DNA of 64,000 nucleotides from Isochrysis galbana (GCA_018136815.1 CM030937.1:2655820-2719819), one strand, 5' to 3'. Shown: positions 11,801 through 20,775, counted from the stretch's first letter. Notes: generated by a model not told the origin, from the letters alone. Translations and numbers: made by a program.

Positions 11801-11988
11801 ACCTTATGCTTGCTGACATCCTCACCAAGCCCCTTGGGCCCGCTCCCTTCTGCCGTCTCCTATCCCTTCTAAACGACTGCGCATCCATCATTGCACAAAG
11901 TCTGACGAGTTCAAATTCAAGTTCCGCCGAAGAAGCTACGGCAGGGACGTCTGCCTCTAAGACTGCCTCTGACGAAAAGCTCCAGTGA
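5752..11988 (+). CDS. Copia Gag-Pol polyprotein
   Basis: One frame of 2078 residues from the ATG at 5752; the frame is already open upstream inside the LTR. Residues 1 to about 520 are a leader with no known domain. Gag follows at about 520-715, then two CCHC-like zinc knuckles near 752-787, both CX2CX3HX4C instead of CX2CX4HX4C. The protease site reads D925-S-M where D-S-G is expected. Integrase has D1146, D1216 and E1252, a DD35E spacing. Reverse transcriptase carries YVDD at 1721-1724. RNase H has its acidic residues in VHVDSN, SSAEAEY, CSDSKSA and LADILTKPL. The true translation start is uncertain; a later Met just before Gag is possible. There is no stop or frameshift, so the element could be active apart from the odd protease site. 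Confidence 0.93.
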   Translation: MTLLLFVAALAAPWQPVRYGAPTQVCATAMPLSMPACLSLPDSHSLVALDERRTAACAPHRKRASSHCTKGETLGAVGWALFLPCPFCLPQGEPSAKICDELVSKNAVTGVFSPKRPSASPYRPTLPFLHLHPKALWHGGGVSSPSILSLMSQVSSFGENLSPIINMQEESRGFLNLSPTRVCTQFSLSLQPPPLTPPLLGWGGLLFSDKWLQALLDQLSFYGALHSVPSGPLHSSRAARRAVTRRRRHSRAIYSSISYVGVLGLLFSDTWLQALLDQLSFYGALHAVPPGPLHPSRAARRAATRRRRHSRAIFPSISYVGAFMASLHRLLGCCHLAFSFLRHSTTFAVCAAFVAAKDLRTRGNTWLVTLLATSTVVRHTARRTLSLSLYKVYNPLSSWATSLFSVSFSLYLSARKLFTWATERFAYYQRCSTDERGEDDAPLVLPLKKKKSGYAAFLARERHRNLLESQRIRARAESACLVRSSTPLFRFSAPRPSFMVLLLLLSQLPTFVCAPANSEASTLPTFSGERSEYMEWAILFSGYVAWKLTDAIYLLEDDVTRPDVEGEKQRSYDTLNARLYGLLLQALPSSLRVSVFHGHANDGVGALRYLRATFAAKKDDAADYAHYLGMAQTHVIDARAGLDLTDLRRQYDNINMAVAGIKRTGKPPPDDATLIAFFDHSLPLAYSQLRQFVRGRRLTSFVDHYEEYVSQTRAELSAQRPAAHAFAVTAPKSSSKGKGRPSSERPPPKGEPICLRCLGPHNRPFCKQPTAKCRGCGADHHGDICPRLSTSTTSSTRSRLTRRALELLDRDASRVATAPASTSSSTYAQAAAATTPTPTATNPPETPQAPHQPPPTSGTPLMAYTQAHAAASAIASDQHDANGAIQAYTASMRTFGYALCAKGPLPLLVTEAEAKTPIEEEALVDSMATFWVVSRLDCLWRITDAHPRLGVDTAAGPVVAQAVGIALVYLLVGDTWECYEIPNVLVLAECSTILYSTRVMRDLFGFRHDLDAGYIHVPGAHPIRVRDDSAAFRIPVRFVAPSDTRPHSVRCPRRPSAASASAAAVVAHGDLASHALLYRRLGFPYADQWSLVPTATVGHNLSCHRPPTGLPMPEAVVRGRMRAAPFSRLPTSLDAQPPPGAMVYMDFAGPLLESVLFKYTCYCGTVDAGSGFTRVWPARAMTAEVAASALGQFIADVAAHLSSLDGTYKPSIVRSDKGSAFLSYHFRDFLAHRRIRVSYSSEYTPQQNSHVERMWGVTFGTARVLLAAAGLPPSFHPFAMQTAVWITNRLPRPSRRNLSPYHLLTGHPPDIRCLYAFGCLCAVVAPVPRRVGDRHFADRGWYGLYMGPSEESPGHVVYLLDSKSVMVAAKIRVWEDQFPGLKDEPRPSWLEDDDDSAASAPAPSPAPVPTPVPAPVAAPSAIRRSPRLLELEQQHHGMNTTSAITPALHNASMAQAAAVFALGAAAMGFDSRTDPLCFAFTSDLLTTDDSCPPFAHAGSDHSLFAQAVTVVADMGDVTVPETYRQALQSTHADYWRVAINKELGGLMALRTWECVPEDAMPEGANLMHCHFVFAVKRKADGSIEKFKARLVADGNTQRYGVDFDRIFSTVVKTVTIRLVLAIATAHDYNLSSIDVRQAYLQATLPQPLFMRMPPGLPPRDCRGVRLVCKLLRSIYGLRQAGREWAELLTSFLLKWGFTRSTIDVCLYIFTSGSSLLWVLVYVDDALIVDNDSGLRARFVHDLGDRFPIEDKGELSWILNVAVARDRPRRILTLSQSLYVSDLLQRHDAFLSSTTTRTFKSPLGALHLDPSDSPTPGSPAFESMASKRDTYMAIVGGLLWLANMSRPDLAYAASQLSRFMTNPGPTHFAAAVRVLCYVRDSSTCALLFRPDPSLPFLVHVDSNWESRFSCTGAIFFLYGCPVHWFSKTQRSVSLSSAEAEYFGAMLAARDILFVRDLLVDLSLPPDGPTLLCSDSKSAINMSLDPVAFKKTKHIMRAAAFLRDLVAKHALAMRHVPGNLMLADILTKPLGPAPFCRLLSLLNDCASIIAQSLTSSNSSSAEEATAGTSASKTASDEKLQ
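5808..5826 (+). other. Probable primer-binding site
   Basis: TGGAGCTCCCACCCAGG starts directly after the 5' LTR, where reverse transcription should be primed. TGG is the normal start of a tRNA-complementary site, but which tRNA matches cannot be judged here. Confidence 0.5.
6361..6718 (+). repeat. 180-bp tandem duplication inside the copia leader
   Basis: 6361-6540 and 6541-6718 are near-identical with a period of exactly 180 bp, so the polyprotein frame is kept and a 60-residue block beginning GLLFSD.WLQALLDQLSFYG is doubled. A few substitutions separate the copies. Confidence 0.93.
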
Positions 11989-12086
11989 CATACACCACTC
12001 CGAGTATTACGACTGTCATGCAAGGCATTCTCCATTCTTCTACCTTTATCCTCTGTATCTAAGCCTCACCCTCCGTGCTCGCCTTA

Positions 12087-12094
12087 TGGGGGGG
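12087..12094 (+). other. Polypurine tract
   Basis: TGGGGGGG directly abuts the 3' LTR, the usual place for plus-strand priming. Confidence 0.8.
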
Positions 12095-12707
12095 TATCAC
12101 AGAGTGCCGTCATCTGCCAACACAACCCATTGGTCCTTACCGATAGAATCGTCTTTACCGATAACTTTGTCTGCCAGATTCCTTTTCATCAAGTCATCAG
12201 CCTCTTTCATCATGTGCACCACCTTCTGGACTCTTCTCTACATTATCATCTGCAGTTGATGCACATCGAGTTCTTAGGGTTCCCGAGTCATTTGCACATC
12301 GACTTCTAGACCTCGCCTTCATCTTGGGGATCTCAGCTCACTCTAGATCGACTTAGTGCACCTAAGGAATCTCACCTTCATCAACACTCACGACGCTTCA
12401 TCGGCTCATACTAAGGCAATACTCGCCGATTCCCTAAATCCTTGATTCCTTCTTTGTTCCCTCGCACGCCTTCCTGTTTGTCTCAGAGTATCATCCAAAG
12501 AACCGTGGTGGGGTATATGTAAGGGTTTGTGCGAATGTGCTTATTGTAGAATCACCGTGCCCCAGGGGTATCTTGGTGAGTTCCCCAGTGCCCCCAGGTG
12601 TCCCAGGTTCTGACCCTCACCCCTGTAGCACTGTCTCTCTCACTGTCTGTCATGACCTTACTGCTTTTTGTTGCCGCCCTGGCTGCTCCCTGGCAGCCAG
12701 TGCGATA
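12095..12707 (+). repeat. 3' LTR of copia element
   Basis: Same 613 bp as the 5' LTR, again bounded by TATC and GATA. Confidence 0.95.
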
Positions 12708-12712
12708 ATCAT
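12708..12712 (+). repeat. Target site duplication ATCAT, right copy
   Basis: Matches 5190-5194 on the other side of the element. Confidence 0.9.
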
Positions 12713-12861
12713 AAGAAGGAAACTTTAAAAATTCATCACACCTCTCTTTCTGCCATATGCCAATTCTCTCGGCCGGAGACGACGCACGAGGGAGACGCCG
12801 CCGGGGGGGGACATTCGCCCATAATATTTTTATCGAGATGATAATGGAAGTGCGAGTAGCC

Positions 12862-13026
12862 ATGCCACCAAAGGGAAAAATGAAACCCCCGTCCCCAGCA
12901 GATCCAGAACTGCAACGCCAATTTGACCTCGAAAAAACAGCATCAGTTAAAAATAAAGAATTCCAGAAGCGAGTGGCAAGCTCTGAACAGCTAGCCCGGA
13001 AAGTCATCCACCCACCAAAAACATGA
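12862..13026 (+). CDS. Small basic ORF, hypothetical
   Basis: ATG-started frame of 54 residues, rich in Lys, Pro and Glu (MPPKGKMKPP start, IHPPKT end). Composition is protein-like and less GC-biased than the surroundings, but no family is recognised and it could be chance. It lies 150 bp downstream of the copia insertion, which may have disturbed its promoter, and its end overlaps the 3' end of the opposite-strand Gly/Cys-rich exon. Confidence 0.2.
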   Translation: MPPKGKMKPPSPADPELQRQFDLEKTASVKNKEFQKRVASSEQLARKVIHPPKT

Positions 13027-13528
13027 GTACTAGTGCGTGCGCCCCTCGATGAAAAGAAAACGCGCGCACCAATCCGTCATCAGATCTGCAGGTACCACTA
13101 CGACACGTGTATTCACCACAGCACTCCGAGTTATTTTGGCACACCGACCCTGGCTCGCGGCATGGCGTCTCACACACTCCATCGTCATTGCACTCAAGTC
13201 CTTCACAGCACTCGTCGCCATAACTGCACCCCCCCCTTTTCTCGATCCTTGAATGACACCACCACTTGTACGGGCATGCGCACGAGAGGGCGACGATGTG
13301 CAAACCGCCACACCCATTGCCTCCACAACCGCCCACGGCGCCAATCCCGCAGTCACCGCCAACATCCCCTCCACCCCCTTTGCCACCTCCGCCACCACCC
13401 TCCTCACCTCCACCATCACTGCCCCCCTCACCCCCTTCACTTCCCTCTCCGGCACCACCTTCGCCGTTCCAACTACTCGCTGCGCTCGCTGCGCTTGAGT
13501 TGTGCAGACGGCGATGTCCTACGCACGC
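13004..13528 (-). CDS. Gly-rich, Cys-rich secreted-type protein, 3' exon
   Basis: Open minus-strand frame of 174 codons between a TGA at 13529-13531 and the stop at 13004-13006. It contains no start Met, so it should be the last exon of a spliced gene. In order: a Ser/Ala stretch, about 45 residues that are mostly Gly using all four codons, then two tandem cysteine modules, each with a CC pair (ECCEGLEC and ECCGEYTC) in a C-x5-CC-x4-C-x4/5-C layout, then a short hydrophobic tail. This spacing resembles disulfide-knot modules of secreted proteins. Function is unknown and no specific family is claimed. The plus strand of the Gly tract reads as a proline/histidine-rich frame, which I take as the shadow because the Cys pattern is too regular for chance. 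Confidence 0.5.
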   Translation of the reverse strand, partial: ACVGHRRLHNSSAASAASSWNGEGGAGEGSEGGEGGSDGGGEEGGGGGGKGGGGDVGGDCGIGAVGGCGGNGCGGLHIVALSCACPYKWWCHSRIEKRGGCSYGDECCEGLECNDDGVCETPCREPGSVCQNNSECCGEYTCRSGTCRSDDGLVRAFSFHRGAHALVLMFLVGG

Positions 13529-13863
13529 TCACCAAAGCCGCGCTCCCATGCCTCTCGCCCATCGAGTGGAGTACCTTTAGTGTATCCTCGAACCGCTCCA
13601 CCGTGCGTCTGTCCAATGCGGATCTCGACGACGAGGCCTTGGACATGGTCTGTCGCGTGCTTGAGGCAAGAGCGTGTCGGAGGACCAATACGCTCATCCT
13701 CGACCGCAACCGGATCGGACCGGCGGGCGTGCAGCGCTTGTGCGAGCTCGCGCGGAGCTTTCGGTTGTCGTCGGTAAACCTTTCGTGCAACCCGATTGGC
13801 GCGGAGAGTCAGCCTATGCTCTCACAGCTGAGGAAGCTCAAGGTGCAGGTCACCCTGCTGTGA
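13501..13863 (+). CDS. Leucine-rich-repeat protein, terminal exon (partial)
   Basis: The frame from about 13501 to the TGA at 13861-13863 encodes about 120 residues with two ribonuclease-inhibitor-type LRR units. The clearest reads TNTLILDRNRIGPAGVQRLC, followed by SSVNLSCNPIGAESQ. Upstream in the same frame the sequence turns into His/Pro-rich antisense of the Gly-rich exon, so this is probably a 3' exon with an acceptor near TTGTGCAG at 13507. No start Met can be assigned. LRR proteins of this kind bind other proteins; the partner is unknown. Confidence 0.5.
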   Translation, partial: CADGDVLRTLTKAALPCLSPIEWSTFSVSSNRSTVRLSNADLDDEALDMVCRVLEARACRRTNTLILDRNRIGPAGVQRLCELARSFRLSSVNLSCNPIGAESQPMLSQLRKLKVQVTLL

Positions 13864-14339
13864 TCACAATGCAATTGAGTGTGTGTGTTGGGGGGGGGGG
13901 GGGGAGGGGGAGAAGGGGTCGAATACTCTAGTAAATATAACATGTATATATGCGGGGGTAAATTTTCCCCCGTGTTCGGGTGGTGCACTGGGACTTTTTA
14001 TGGCCCGCACCTTTTGCGCTGCTGCCGCTGTGCGGGCGGCGCACCCGCGTACGACAGGACCGTGCCGCTCCTTGTGCGCACGTGGGCCAACTGCTGCGTG
14101 GGAAAAAAAAAACCTTTTAATATTCTTACCGCACTCGCGGCGAATGGAACCACTACCCACTACAAGTAGCACGTAGCATACTCTCTACACCCCCATTCCC
14201 CGGCCCTTCTCCCCCCGCCATCAGGCGGCTCCCCCCGTACACTACTAGGGGGATTGGGGTGGAGGGCTTAGATATGGTCCGGTGGCCCGCGCAACCCCCC
14301 GGTGATCTCTCCCCCCCTTCCTCCTGTGTCTCCGAGTGG
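13864..14339. other. Intergenic, low-complexity
   Basis: Includes a poly-G run near 13889-13912 and A-rich 14101-14112. No gene recognised. Confidence 0.5.
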
Positions 14340-14872
14340 GCGGCCCACTCTGTCTCGTCTTATCCTGTAAACAGGCGCGAGACTTACCGATTTTCCGGTG
14401 GGCGGAGCTCTCGCTCGCGCCCACCCCCTTTTCCGCGCTCTCTCTCCCCTCTCCTGCGGCACGCGCGATGGCGCGCCTGCGGCAGGCCTCCAGCTGCCCT
14501 CTGGCGGCCCCTGGAGGCTCCTGGAGGCCAGCTCAGGGGGCAGAGGAGGCTGGGGCTGGGCCCTGGCCTCCCCTGCCTCTCCCTCGCTGGCGCTCCCGAG
14601 CCTCTGGGGCCCCCAGTCTGCACCTGTCTGCCTGTCGACCAGGGGGGGAGGGGGGGTTGGAGCAATGGGCTGGTCACGAGGGGCCAGGATGGGCGAATGG
14701 GGCGAGCCTGTGGGGAAGGGAGTGGGTCAGTAGGGCAGTGGCCTCCTGGCAAGCCATCAGGCATGCCAGGAGGATGGGTGGTTCCTCCCCCATGGCAGGG
14801 GAGGAGTGGAGAGAGGGGGGGGCTCGTGCCCCCCCATGGGTCAACCAAGTATAAACTTAGTTGGAACTGCTG
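14340..14872 (-). mobile_element. GC-rich retroposon-like repeat (family A), minus orientation
   Basis: The core with GCTCAGGGGGCAGAGGAGG, CTCCCTCGCTGGCGCTCCCG and CACCTGTCTGCCTGTCGACC aligns with 53420-53700 and, in reverse complement, with 40655-40945 and 59165-59470. The right edge carries the family's terminal palindrome CCAAGTATAAACTTAGTTGG. It has no protein of its own; open frames are shadows of GC-rich sequence. Confidence 0.7.
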
Positions 14873-15439
14873 CGTGGGGAGGCGACGGCGGGCGGCGGTC
14901 CGCCGGCGGCACCCGCCGCCGCCTTCGCGGCCGTCGACCGGCTGCTCGCCGCGCTCGCCAGTGTGCACACAGCACACAGCAGGGGCCACGACCGAAGCTT
15001 GCCCAGCCACTCACCACATTTGCCGCGTTGTCCGAGACAAGAATGAAGACGCGCTAGAAAAACATCATGCGACAGCCCGGCCGCGACACAGGCTTCTCGC
15101 GTCCGGCCGTCGGTAGCGGTTCCTGTGTGCCGCTCCGTAAATAAACGTAAACGGAGAGGCAGCGCGCGCGCCTCCATGGTCCATGGCGACCAAGTATAAA
15201 ACCAGGAAGAAGGGGGGTGGGGGGAGGTCAGTACGAGTGCTGGCCCATGCGGGCCCCTGGGCCTTGGCCTTGGGAGTGCGCCTCGCGCCTCCTGACCCGT
15301 GCCCACTGGCACTGGCCACTGGGGGCGTCTGGGGGGGCTGCTCAGTAGGCTGTGAGTGCTCTCAGCTCATGTGCTAGGAGGAGGCAGAGCCTGAGGTTGA
15401 CCGACGGGTCCCCCGGAGGGGAGTTGGAGCCCGGGAGGG

Positions 15440-15485
15440 AGGGCACGAGGCGCCTCCCCCATGTGAACCAAGTATAATTTCGTTT
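15440..15485 (-). repeat. Family A terminus fragment
   Basis: GGGCACGAGGCGCCTCCCCCATGTG followed by AACCAAGTATAATTTCG matches the terminal block of family A. 14873-15439 between the two copies holds no gene I can support. Confidence 0.55.
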
Positions 15486-15522
15486 CACTCATAATACAGT
15501 AATATGATTCATACACTCACAC

Positions 15523-16732
15523 TCAATCAGCACGAGCCCGTACCCACGCGCCCGCATGGTGCATGGTCACCACTGCCCTCCAATCACATATCTCAGCCCT
15601 CCATATTACCCACATCCACGTAAGGTCACGGCGCACCTGCCCGCCCGTTCGATGAACGATTGCACAAGTGATGTCGGGACAGAGACAGAAAGAGGACCCC
15701 TTTGCCTCCACCAACAACCCAATGACCACAAAAAGGCGTACATATGGTGCTTCCGCATGTGCTAGGTATCCCTTCATGGACATACTGTAATGCCCGATGT
15801 CGGAGCAAAGCCCTACGCGCAACGCCTCATCGCTGAAGAACTCGAGGCCCAATCGGCGTGCTCTGGCAACAAAAGGCCACAATGAGGAGACCTCATTCAG
15901 AGGCTAGCCGCCGCGGTGTGATGGGCGACACTGCGACACTGACGACATGCATGGGCATGGCTAGTTGCGTCTGGAGTCATTGATGACTGCACGTCACATG
16001 CACAGGTCCGAGTCACTAGAGGACGTATGAAGTGGAGACAAACACGCTGCTGTCCGCGGGACGACAAGACGGCCCAAATCGTTAGTTGGTGATAGCCCGC
16101 GAAGGGCCCTCCCTGCACCGTAACCCCTCTCTACCCCCAACCACCCCTGCCCACAAAAGCAGTCCGCTCCTTATCCACGACCTAAAGGCAGCCGTTTGGT
16201 GACAGTCCTAGACACGACAGGGGTGTGAGGCTGTCTAGGCCTATGCCGATTAGGACATCGCCGGTCGCTGTGCATCAAAGCCATCTTTGTCTAAAGTCTA
16301 CATGAAGCATGCTTCTGGACAATTCACGGGTAGCGGAGATCTCTGCCTCCCCGACCAGACCGCACATGCCGTAACGGTAGGGCCCCGATGACTTTGCCAA
16401 GCGGACCAGGCGTAGCTTCGCACGCACCAAGGCGTAATAGCAATCAGGAGAGGGCCTTCGGCCCACGCCGACTCCAAGATTCGGAAGTTAAGTCAGTAAT
16501 AGCTCGCCGTCCTCTTGTTATCCTGCGAGTAGTACGCTCGGATCACAAGCTCGGGGGTGGCATGCTTCGTCGACGATACATTGGGCTCAAGTAATATGAA
16601 TCTCTGCCAGCAATGGAAGCCGTCCTTCGTGCTCCACGAATTTGCCTCAATGCAGAGAGTGCAAAGCGATTGCACAGATGGCCGGAAGCCAAAGATCAAG
16701 CTGCTACGGAGGGCCGGGACGCGTTTTCGCAC
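15523..16732 (-). other. Possible exons of an unidentified minus-strand gene
   Basis: Three minus-strand frames look weakly protein-like: about 15523-15882 (contains EFFSDEALRVGLCSDIGHYS), 16275-16466 (CYYALVRAKLRLVRLAKSSG) and 16493-16732 (LRSSLIFGFRPSVQSLCTLC). They could be downstream exons of the FN3 gene at 16868-18291, but no conserved domain supports this and splice joins cannot be fixed by eye. Confidence 0.2.
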
Positions 16733-16867
16733 ACAAAGCCCACAGATTGCGCCGCAAGACTCCGGTGGGTGATGTGCACATTGGCATCACGCGCAAAGAG
16801 CTGCCCGTCCCCCCGCTGTGCGTCATTTCGCAGGCGCGGGCTCTCCCTTCGACCCCCGGCCTGCTTG

Positions 16868-18291
16868 TCAGAAGACATCGAACGAGCCAATATGACGGAT
16901 GGCCTCAATATTGGCAGGGCAGTGGCCTTCCGAGAGTGAGCGCGTCACCTTCGTCTCGGACGCGCACGGTCGGAATAGGCCGTTTCCGTCGTCCTTCAAC
17001 CTGTTCGCCGCAGCCATGCTAAGCAAGTCCAGCCCGTCCGACACGCGTGACGTGACTGGCGGAGCGGCGGGCGAGATGCAAAGCGAGGGTGATGGCTCCG
17101 ACTCTGGTCCTACTCCTGCACAATTCACACCAGCGACTTGGAAGCGGTACTGCACACCAGGGATGAGGTTGGTGATGATGGCCCGCGTTTCGCTGGTCCG
17201 AGTGTCTTCAATGCCCGTTTGCCATGTGATACCATCGTCGACTGAGACCCGCACGCGGTAGCCCGTAGTAGTGGGACTAGGCGATGAGGCATCAGCAGAC
17301 GGCCGCCAGAGTAAGTGCACTGAGTCTACACCATCGCGCACCGTCACGAGGCCCGATGGACGTGCCGGACGATGAAGATTGGCCAGATGCTGGGACTGGA
17401 AATTGTTGGCAGAGAAGCACTGCGGAGTGATGAGGACGACAATGGTCAAGACGCATGGGAGTCCGTGCAATCGCCCAAGGATGTACGGCAGCTCACGATT
17501 GGGGAGCTCACACTGGCCTTGAAAGTGGCTATTGAAGCAGGCGCAATGGGCAGCATGCGGCCTACGTGCACGCATCAAATGGCGCAGCATAACCATACCT
17601 TCTTGCACAGATGGCAGTAGCGCTTCCCTGGCTTTGCCCGGCCGCCTGGTCCACCTGGCTTTGCAGCGGAGTGATAGACGTTTCCCGAGGTTGGGCAAAC
17701 AAACCAAACTACCTTCCGCGTCAGCTGTACACGGAGGAAAAAGTCTCGCCCCAGCTCCTCCATCAGAAAGGGTTCCTGTTGACCATAACCGAGATCGCGT
17801 TATTTAGGATCCATGCCGACCTTGGCAGGGAGGAGCCCCGCTGTCGCGTATTGGATGAATGGGCAAGACCACCTCGAACAAGATGCGCCATCCAAGAGGT
17901 TGTGCAGCAAATGAGCTCGGCTCTAAACACCTCGCGGGATGGCTGTGGTCGAAGGCTGCGCTGCCGCTCACCTGCTCGGTATTCGGGCCGTCGCAGAGCA
18001 CCTCGAACTCCGAGCACGGCTGCATCACGCCCTGCACGTTGACCTTCCAGGGTGCTGAGCCGACCGTGCTTGGGTGCAGAGCCGAAGAAGCAGCCTCCGC
18101 CAGGATCTCAGAGTGGTTCGGGCCAGCGCCCCGCACGATGCGCCACGAGCAGCCAGTGTGGAACATATGGACATCATCGGTATCACGCTTCACGAAGCGC
18201 GGCGGCGCCTCGAGGTCGGCGTCGACGCGCATCCACTCTCCGTTGAGCTGCGAGCCGTGCGGCGCGCCACGAGAGATGAAGCGAGCATGCC
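16868..18291 (-). CDS. Fibronectin type III domain protein, several exons (partial model)
   Basis: Candidate exons in transcription order are 18291-17972, 17724-17599 and 17395 to about 16868. The first encodes LNGEWMRVDADLEAPPRFVK and a later HTGCSWRIV, a pattern like short beta modules of extracellular algal proteins, and ends at a GTGAGC donor. The second reads VWFVCPTSGNVYHSA...YCHLCKKV and ends at GTATGG. The third is a clear FN3 domain with VHLLWRPSADASSP, TTGYRVRVSVDDG and PGVQYRFQVAGVNCAGVGPE. The last part of the third frame may be intronic. FN3 domains mediate protein contacts outside or at the surface of cells. The start exon and the 3' end are not resolved. A purine-rich plus-strand tract at 18435-18965 lies upstream. 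Confidence 0.5.
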
Positions 18292-18434
18292 TGCTGGCAA
18301 AAGAGTGAGAGGGTGAGGTGCTGGGTCGGGAGCGCGGCGTCGAGGTGGCGGGCGTCGCGATGTGAGCGCTTCATTCTGTGCGGACGCGATGCCGCCATGC
18401 CCGCCACCAGGTAGCCAGAGAGGGCTGGCAGCAG

Positions 18435-18965
18435 CGGACGAGAGAGAGAGAGAGAGAGAGCGATGGAAGGAGGGAGAGGGAAGGAGGCTATGGCTGTGGG
18501 GGTTGTACGGACCTGCCGAGGTGTGCGCGCGGCTCCGATGTGTCCATCGTCGCGCCGAACCGTGTGTGTGTGGGGGGGGGGGGCGCGGCGTCCGAGGCGA
18601 GGCGCGAGGAGTGGAGAGGAAGGCGGGGGGCAGGGGGGAGGGAGGAGGAGGGCGCGGAGGGAGAGAAGAGAGAGCGAGGGTTGGGGGAGGGGGGGGGGGG
18701 CCGTCCGCCCAGCTGGGAAGAGGAGGACGAAAGAGGGGGGGAGGGAGACAAGAGAGAGGAGAAAGAAGCAAAGGAAGAGGAAGAACGCAGAGAGAGAGAG
18801 AAGAAGAAGAGTAGACGAGAGGAGAGGGAGGGAGGAAGCAGGGGAGGAAAGGGGAGAGAAAGAGGGAAGGAAGTTTGGGGAGCCGGCGAGGGAGGGAGGG
18901 AGGGAGAGAAAGAAGAGAAGGAGAAGAAGAGAGGGAGAGGATAGGAGGGAGAGAGACGAGAGAGA
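18435..18965. repeat. Purine-rich tract with (GA)n
   Basis: About 500 bp almost entirely G and A on the plus strand, with GA runs at 18438-18460. The long antisense frame across it (18190-19221) is Ser/Pro/Leu-rich and is an artefact. Similar low-complexity sequence recurs at 19140-19790, including poly-C near 19757-19772. Confidence 0.85.
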
Positions 18966-20005
18966 GACTGAGAATCGTGGGCGGCGCCGCGTCGAGGAGA
19001 GAACCGTAAGTTGTGGCTGCGCGTTTTCTCTTTCTCTGCGCCCACTCTCCCTCAGCTTGCTTGGTGATGGGGGGGAGCTCCAACCACAAGCAGTGAGGGA
19101 AAGGAGAGGGGGAGGAGGAGGTGTACGGGTGAAAGAGCGAGAGTTTTGGTATAAGGCGCGGAAGGAAGGAAGAAGCTCTCTCTCGCTCTCCTCGGATTTC
19201 GCTCACTTCTCCGCCCCCCACACCTCCTCGTCTCGTCTCATTATAGTTTGTCCTCTGTTTATTCTGGTTTGGCCGTGCGGCTGTTCCCCCCTCTCTCGAG
19301 CGGAGACGAGGGAGACCTCTCTCTCTCTGCTTCTTCGTCTTCTTCTCCTCTCCAGGACAGATGTATAATAGAGTACTCCCTTCCTTTCACCCTACGAGTA
19401 CCGACGCGGAGTCTCCTAATCTCTTGCCGTGTGTCCTCTCCATCCCCAGGGGGGCCTCTCTCCCCCTTCCTCTATTCTTCTTCTCGAATCTCTTCTCTCT
19501 CTCCTCCGTGTGCCATATCTCTCTCCTCCTCCGTCGGGGGGGGGGAGGGGGGAGGAGAGAGGGGGGCGTTTCCTCTCGCAGCAAGAGGCAACCTCAAGAC
19601 TGGCATCCCCCTCGGAGGCGTAATAACTGGGCTGGGTTGGAGGAAATACCTTCCAGAAGACGGCGGCCGACGACGCGCGCGCCTGACAGAGGGCCGCCGC
19701 CGCCTCCTTCTCCCCCCGGCCCGCCTTCTTCTCTCCCCCCCGCCCCTTCCTCCCCCCCCCCCCCCCCCCCCCTTCCCCCCTCTTTCCCGTTGATGAGATC
19801 GCCTCCCGACCAGCAGCGGGAGGGGGAGAGGAGGCAACACGAAGACCGGGCGGTCTCCAAATATAGCCCATCTGCCATTCGCAGGAATGTCTACATGTAG
19901 ATACGTAGATACTACTGCTGACTACTGATAAAAAACTTCGGAATATTCTCGCCAAGCGCGGGACCCTACACATCCATCTCGCAGCCACACCCTTTATCAC
20001 TCCTT
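18966..20005. other. Low-complexity intergenic DNA
   Basis: Alternating purine- and pyrimidine-rich blocks; no gene is supported. Confidence 0.5.
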
Positions 20006-20042
20006 CCACCTGCCTTGCGGTTCGTCCCCTCGTGCTCTACGT
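20006..20042 (+). repeat. CCTGCCTTGCGG dispersed motif, copy 1
   Basis: ACCTGCCTTGCGG..CGTCCCCTCGTGCTCTAC recurs at 53116-53153 and, inverted, at 60952-60990. Confidence 0.6.
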
Positions 20043-20589
20043 AGGGGCTCAGTGTTTGGGGCTTCCAGTGGCAGGTGGCAGGAGGCGTGGTCCGCGGTCC
20101 CCGGTGGTCTCCTGCTCTTCGTCTCCTTCTCCTTCCTCCTGCCTCCTGCGCCATCGAGCGAACGGTTGTTCGGTGTTTTCTCAGCTATTTCTGGTCGAGT
20201 TGTGTTGGGGGTGTTGAGTGTGTGAGAGTATTAGAATAGGTGTTGTCCGGGTTGCGGGTTGCGGGTTGGGTTCTTGTGCCAATGTCCGGTGTTCAGTGTT
20301 TAGCAGGCAGGCCAGTCTTGCTGCCATCCCGAGCGCGTGCGCTGTACTAGGGACTAGGGCGGCGAGGTTTGTGCCCATCACAAGTGACAAGTGATAAGTC
20401 TGCCTTTTTCGTTTGCGTTCGTTTTAAAGATTGGGGCACCGAGTTCTTGTTCTTGTTTGTGCGACGTTGATTTTGGATTTTGGGGTTTCTCCCTTGGCCC
20501 TTGGGACGCTTTGCGCTTTGCGCGTGCGCGCCGTCGATTGCGTATCTGACGGTTCGAGAGTTCGAGACCCCTTACGAGGGTCGTGAATC

Positions 20590-20775
20590 CCATGGGGTGG
20601 GAGGTGGGTCAGTTGTGCTTGTATGGGCTGATGAAGTTTTGTGTGTGGTCTGCGGCTGGGTGGGGGGCCGGGGGCCGCCCTCGGCGGGGGCGGGGGGGGC
20701 TGAGGAGAGGGGAGTCGCGTCGGCGCGCTCCATCGCAAAACCACAACTATAAAGTAGTTAGTTGAGTAGATACTA
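20590..20775 (-). mobile_element. Fragment of element sharing the 31923 ORF start
   Basis: In reverse complement, CTATAGTT.., an ATG at 20733 and GGAGCGCGCC..GACTCCCCTCTCCTC match 31895-31985. The frame opens with MERADATPLSSAPP and soon stops, so this is a truncated copy of the element at 31.9 kb. Confidence 0.6.

Larger units (their letters stand above)
5195..12707 (+). mobile_element. Full-length Ty1/copia LTR retrotransposon
   Basis: A 7513-bp element made of two 613-bp LTRs, one uninterrupted gag-pol frame in the order Gag, protease, integrase, reverse transcriptase, RNase H, a polypurine tract and a 5-bp target duplication. Integrase before reverse transcriptase defines copia (Pseudoviridae-type) order. 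The LTRs look identical base for base, so the insertion is recent. It landed just upstream of 12.8-13.0 kb, where short coding-like exons remain. Confidence 0.97.

Noticed and set aside
14857-15312. Frames around 14.9-15.3 kb with a Cys-containing hydrophobic stretch
   Set aside because: No start, domain or splice logic; GC-rich repeats on both sides make chance likely.
18190-19221. 343-codon minus-strand frame
   Set aside because: Ser/Leu/Pro translation of a purine-pyrimidine tract.
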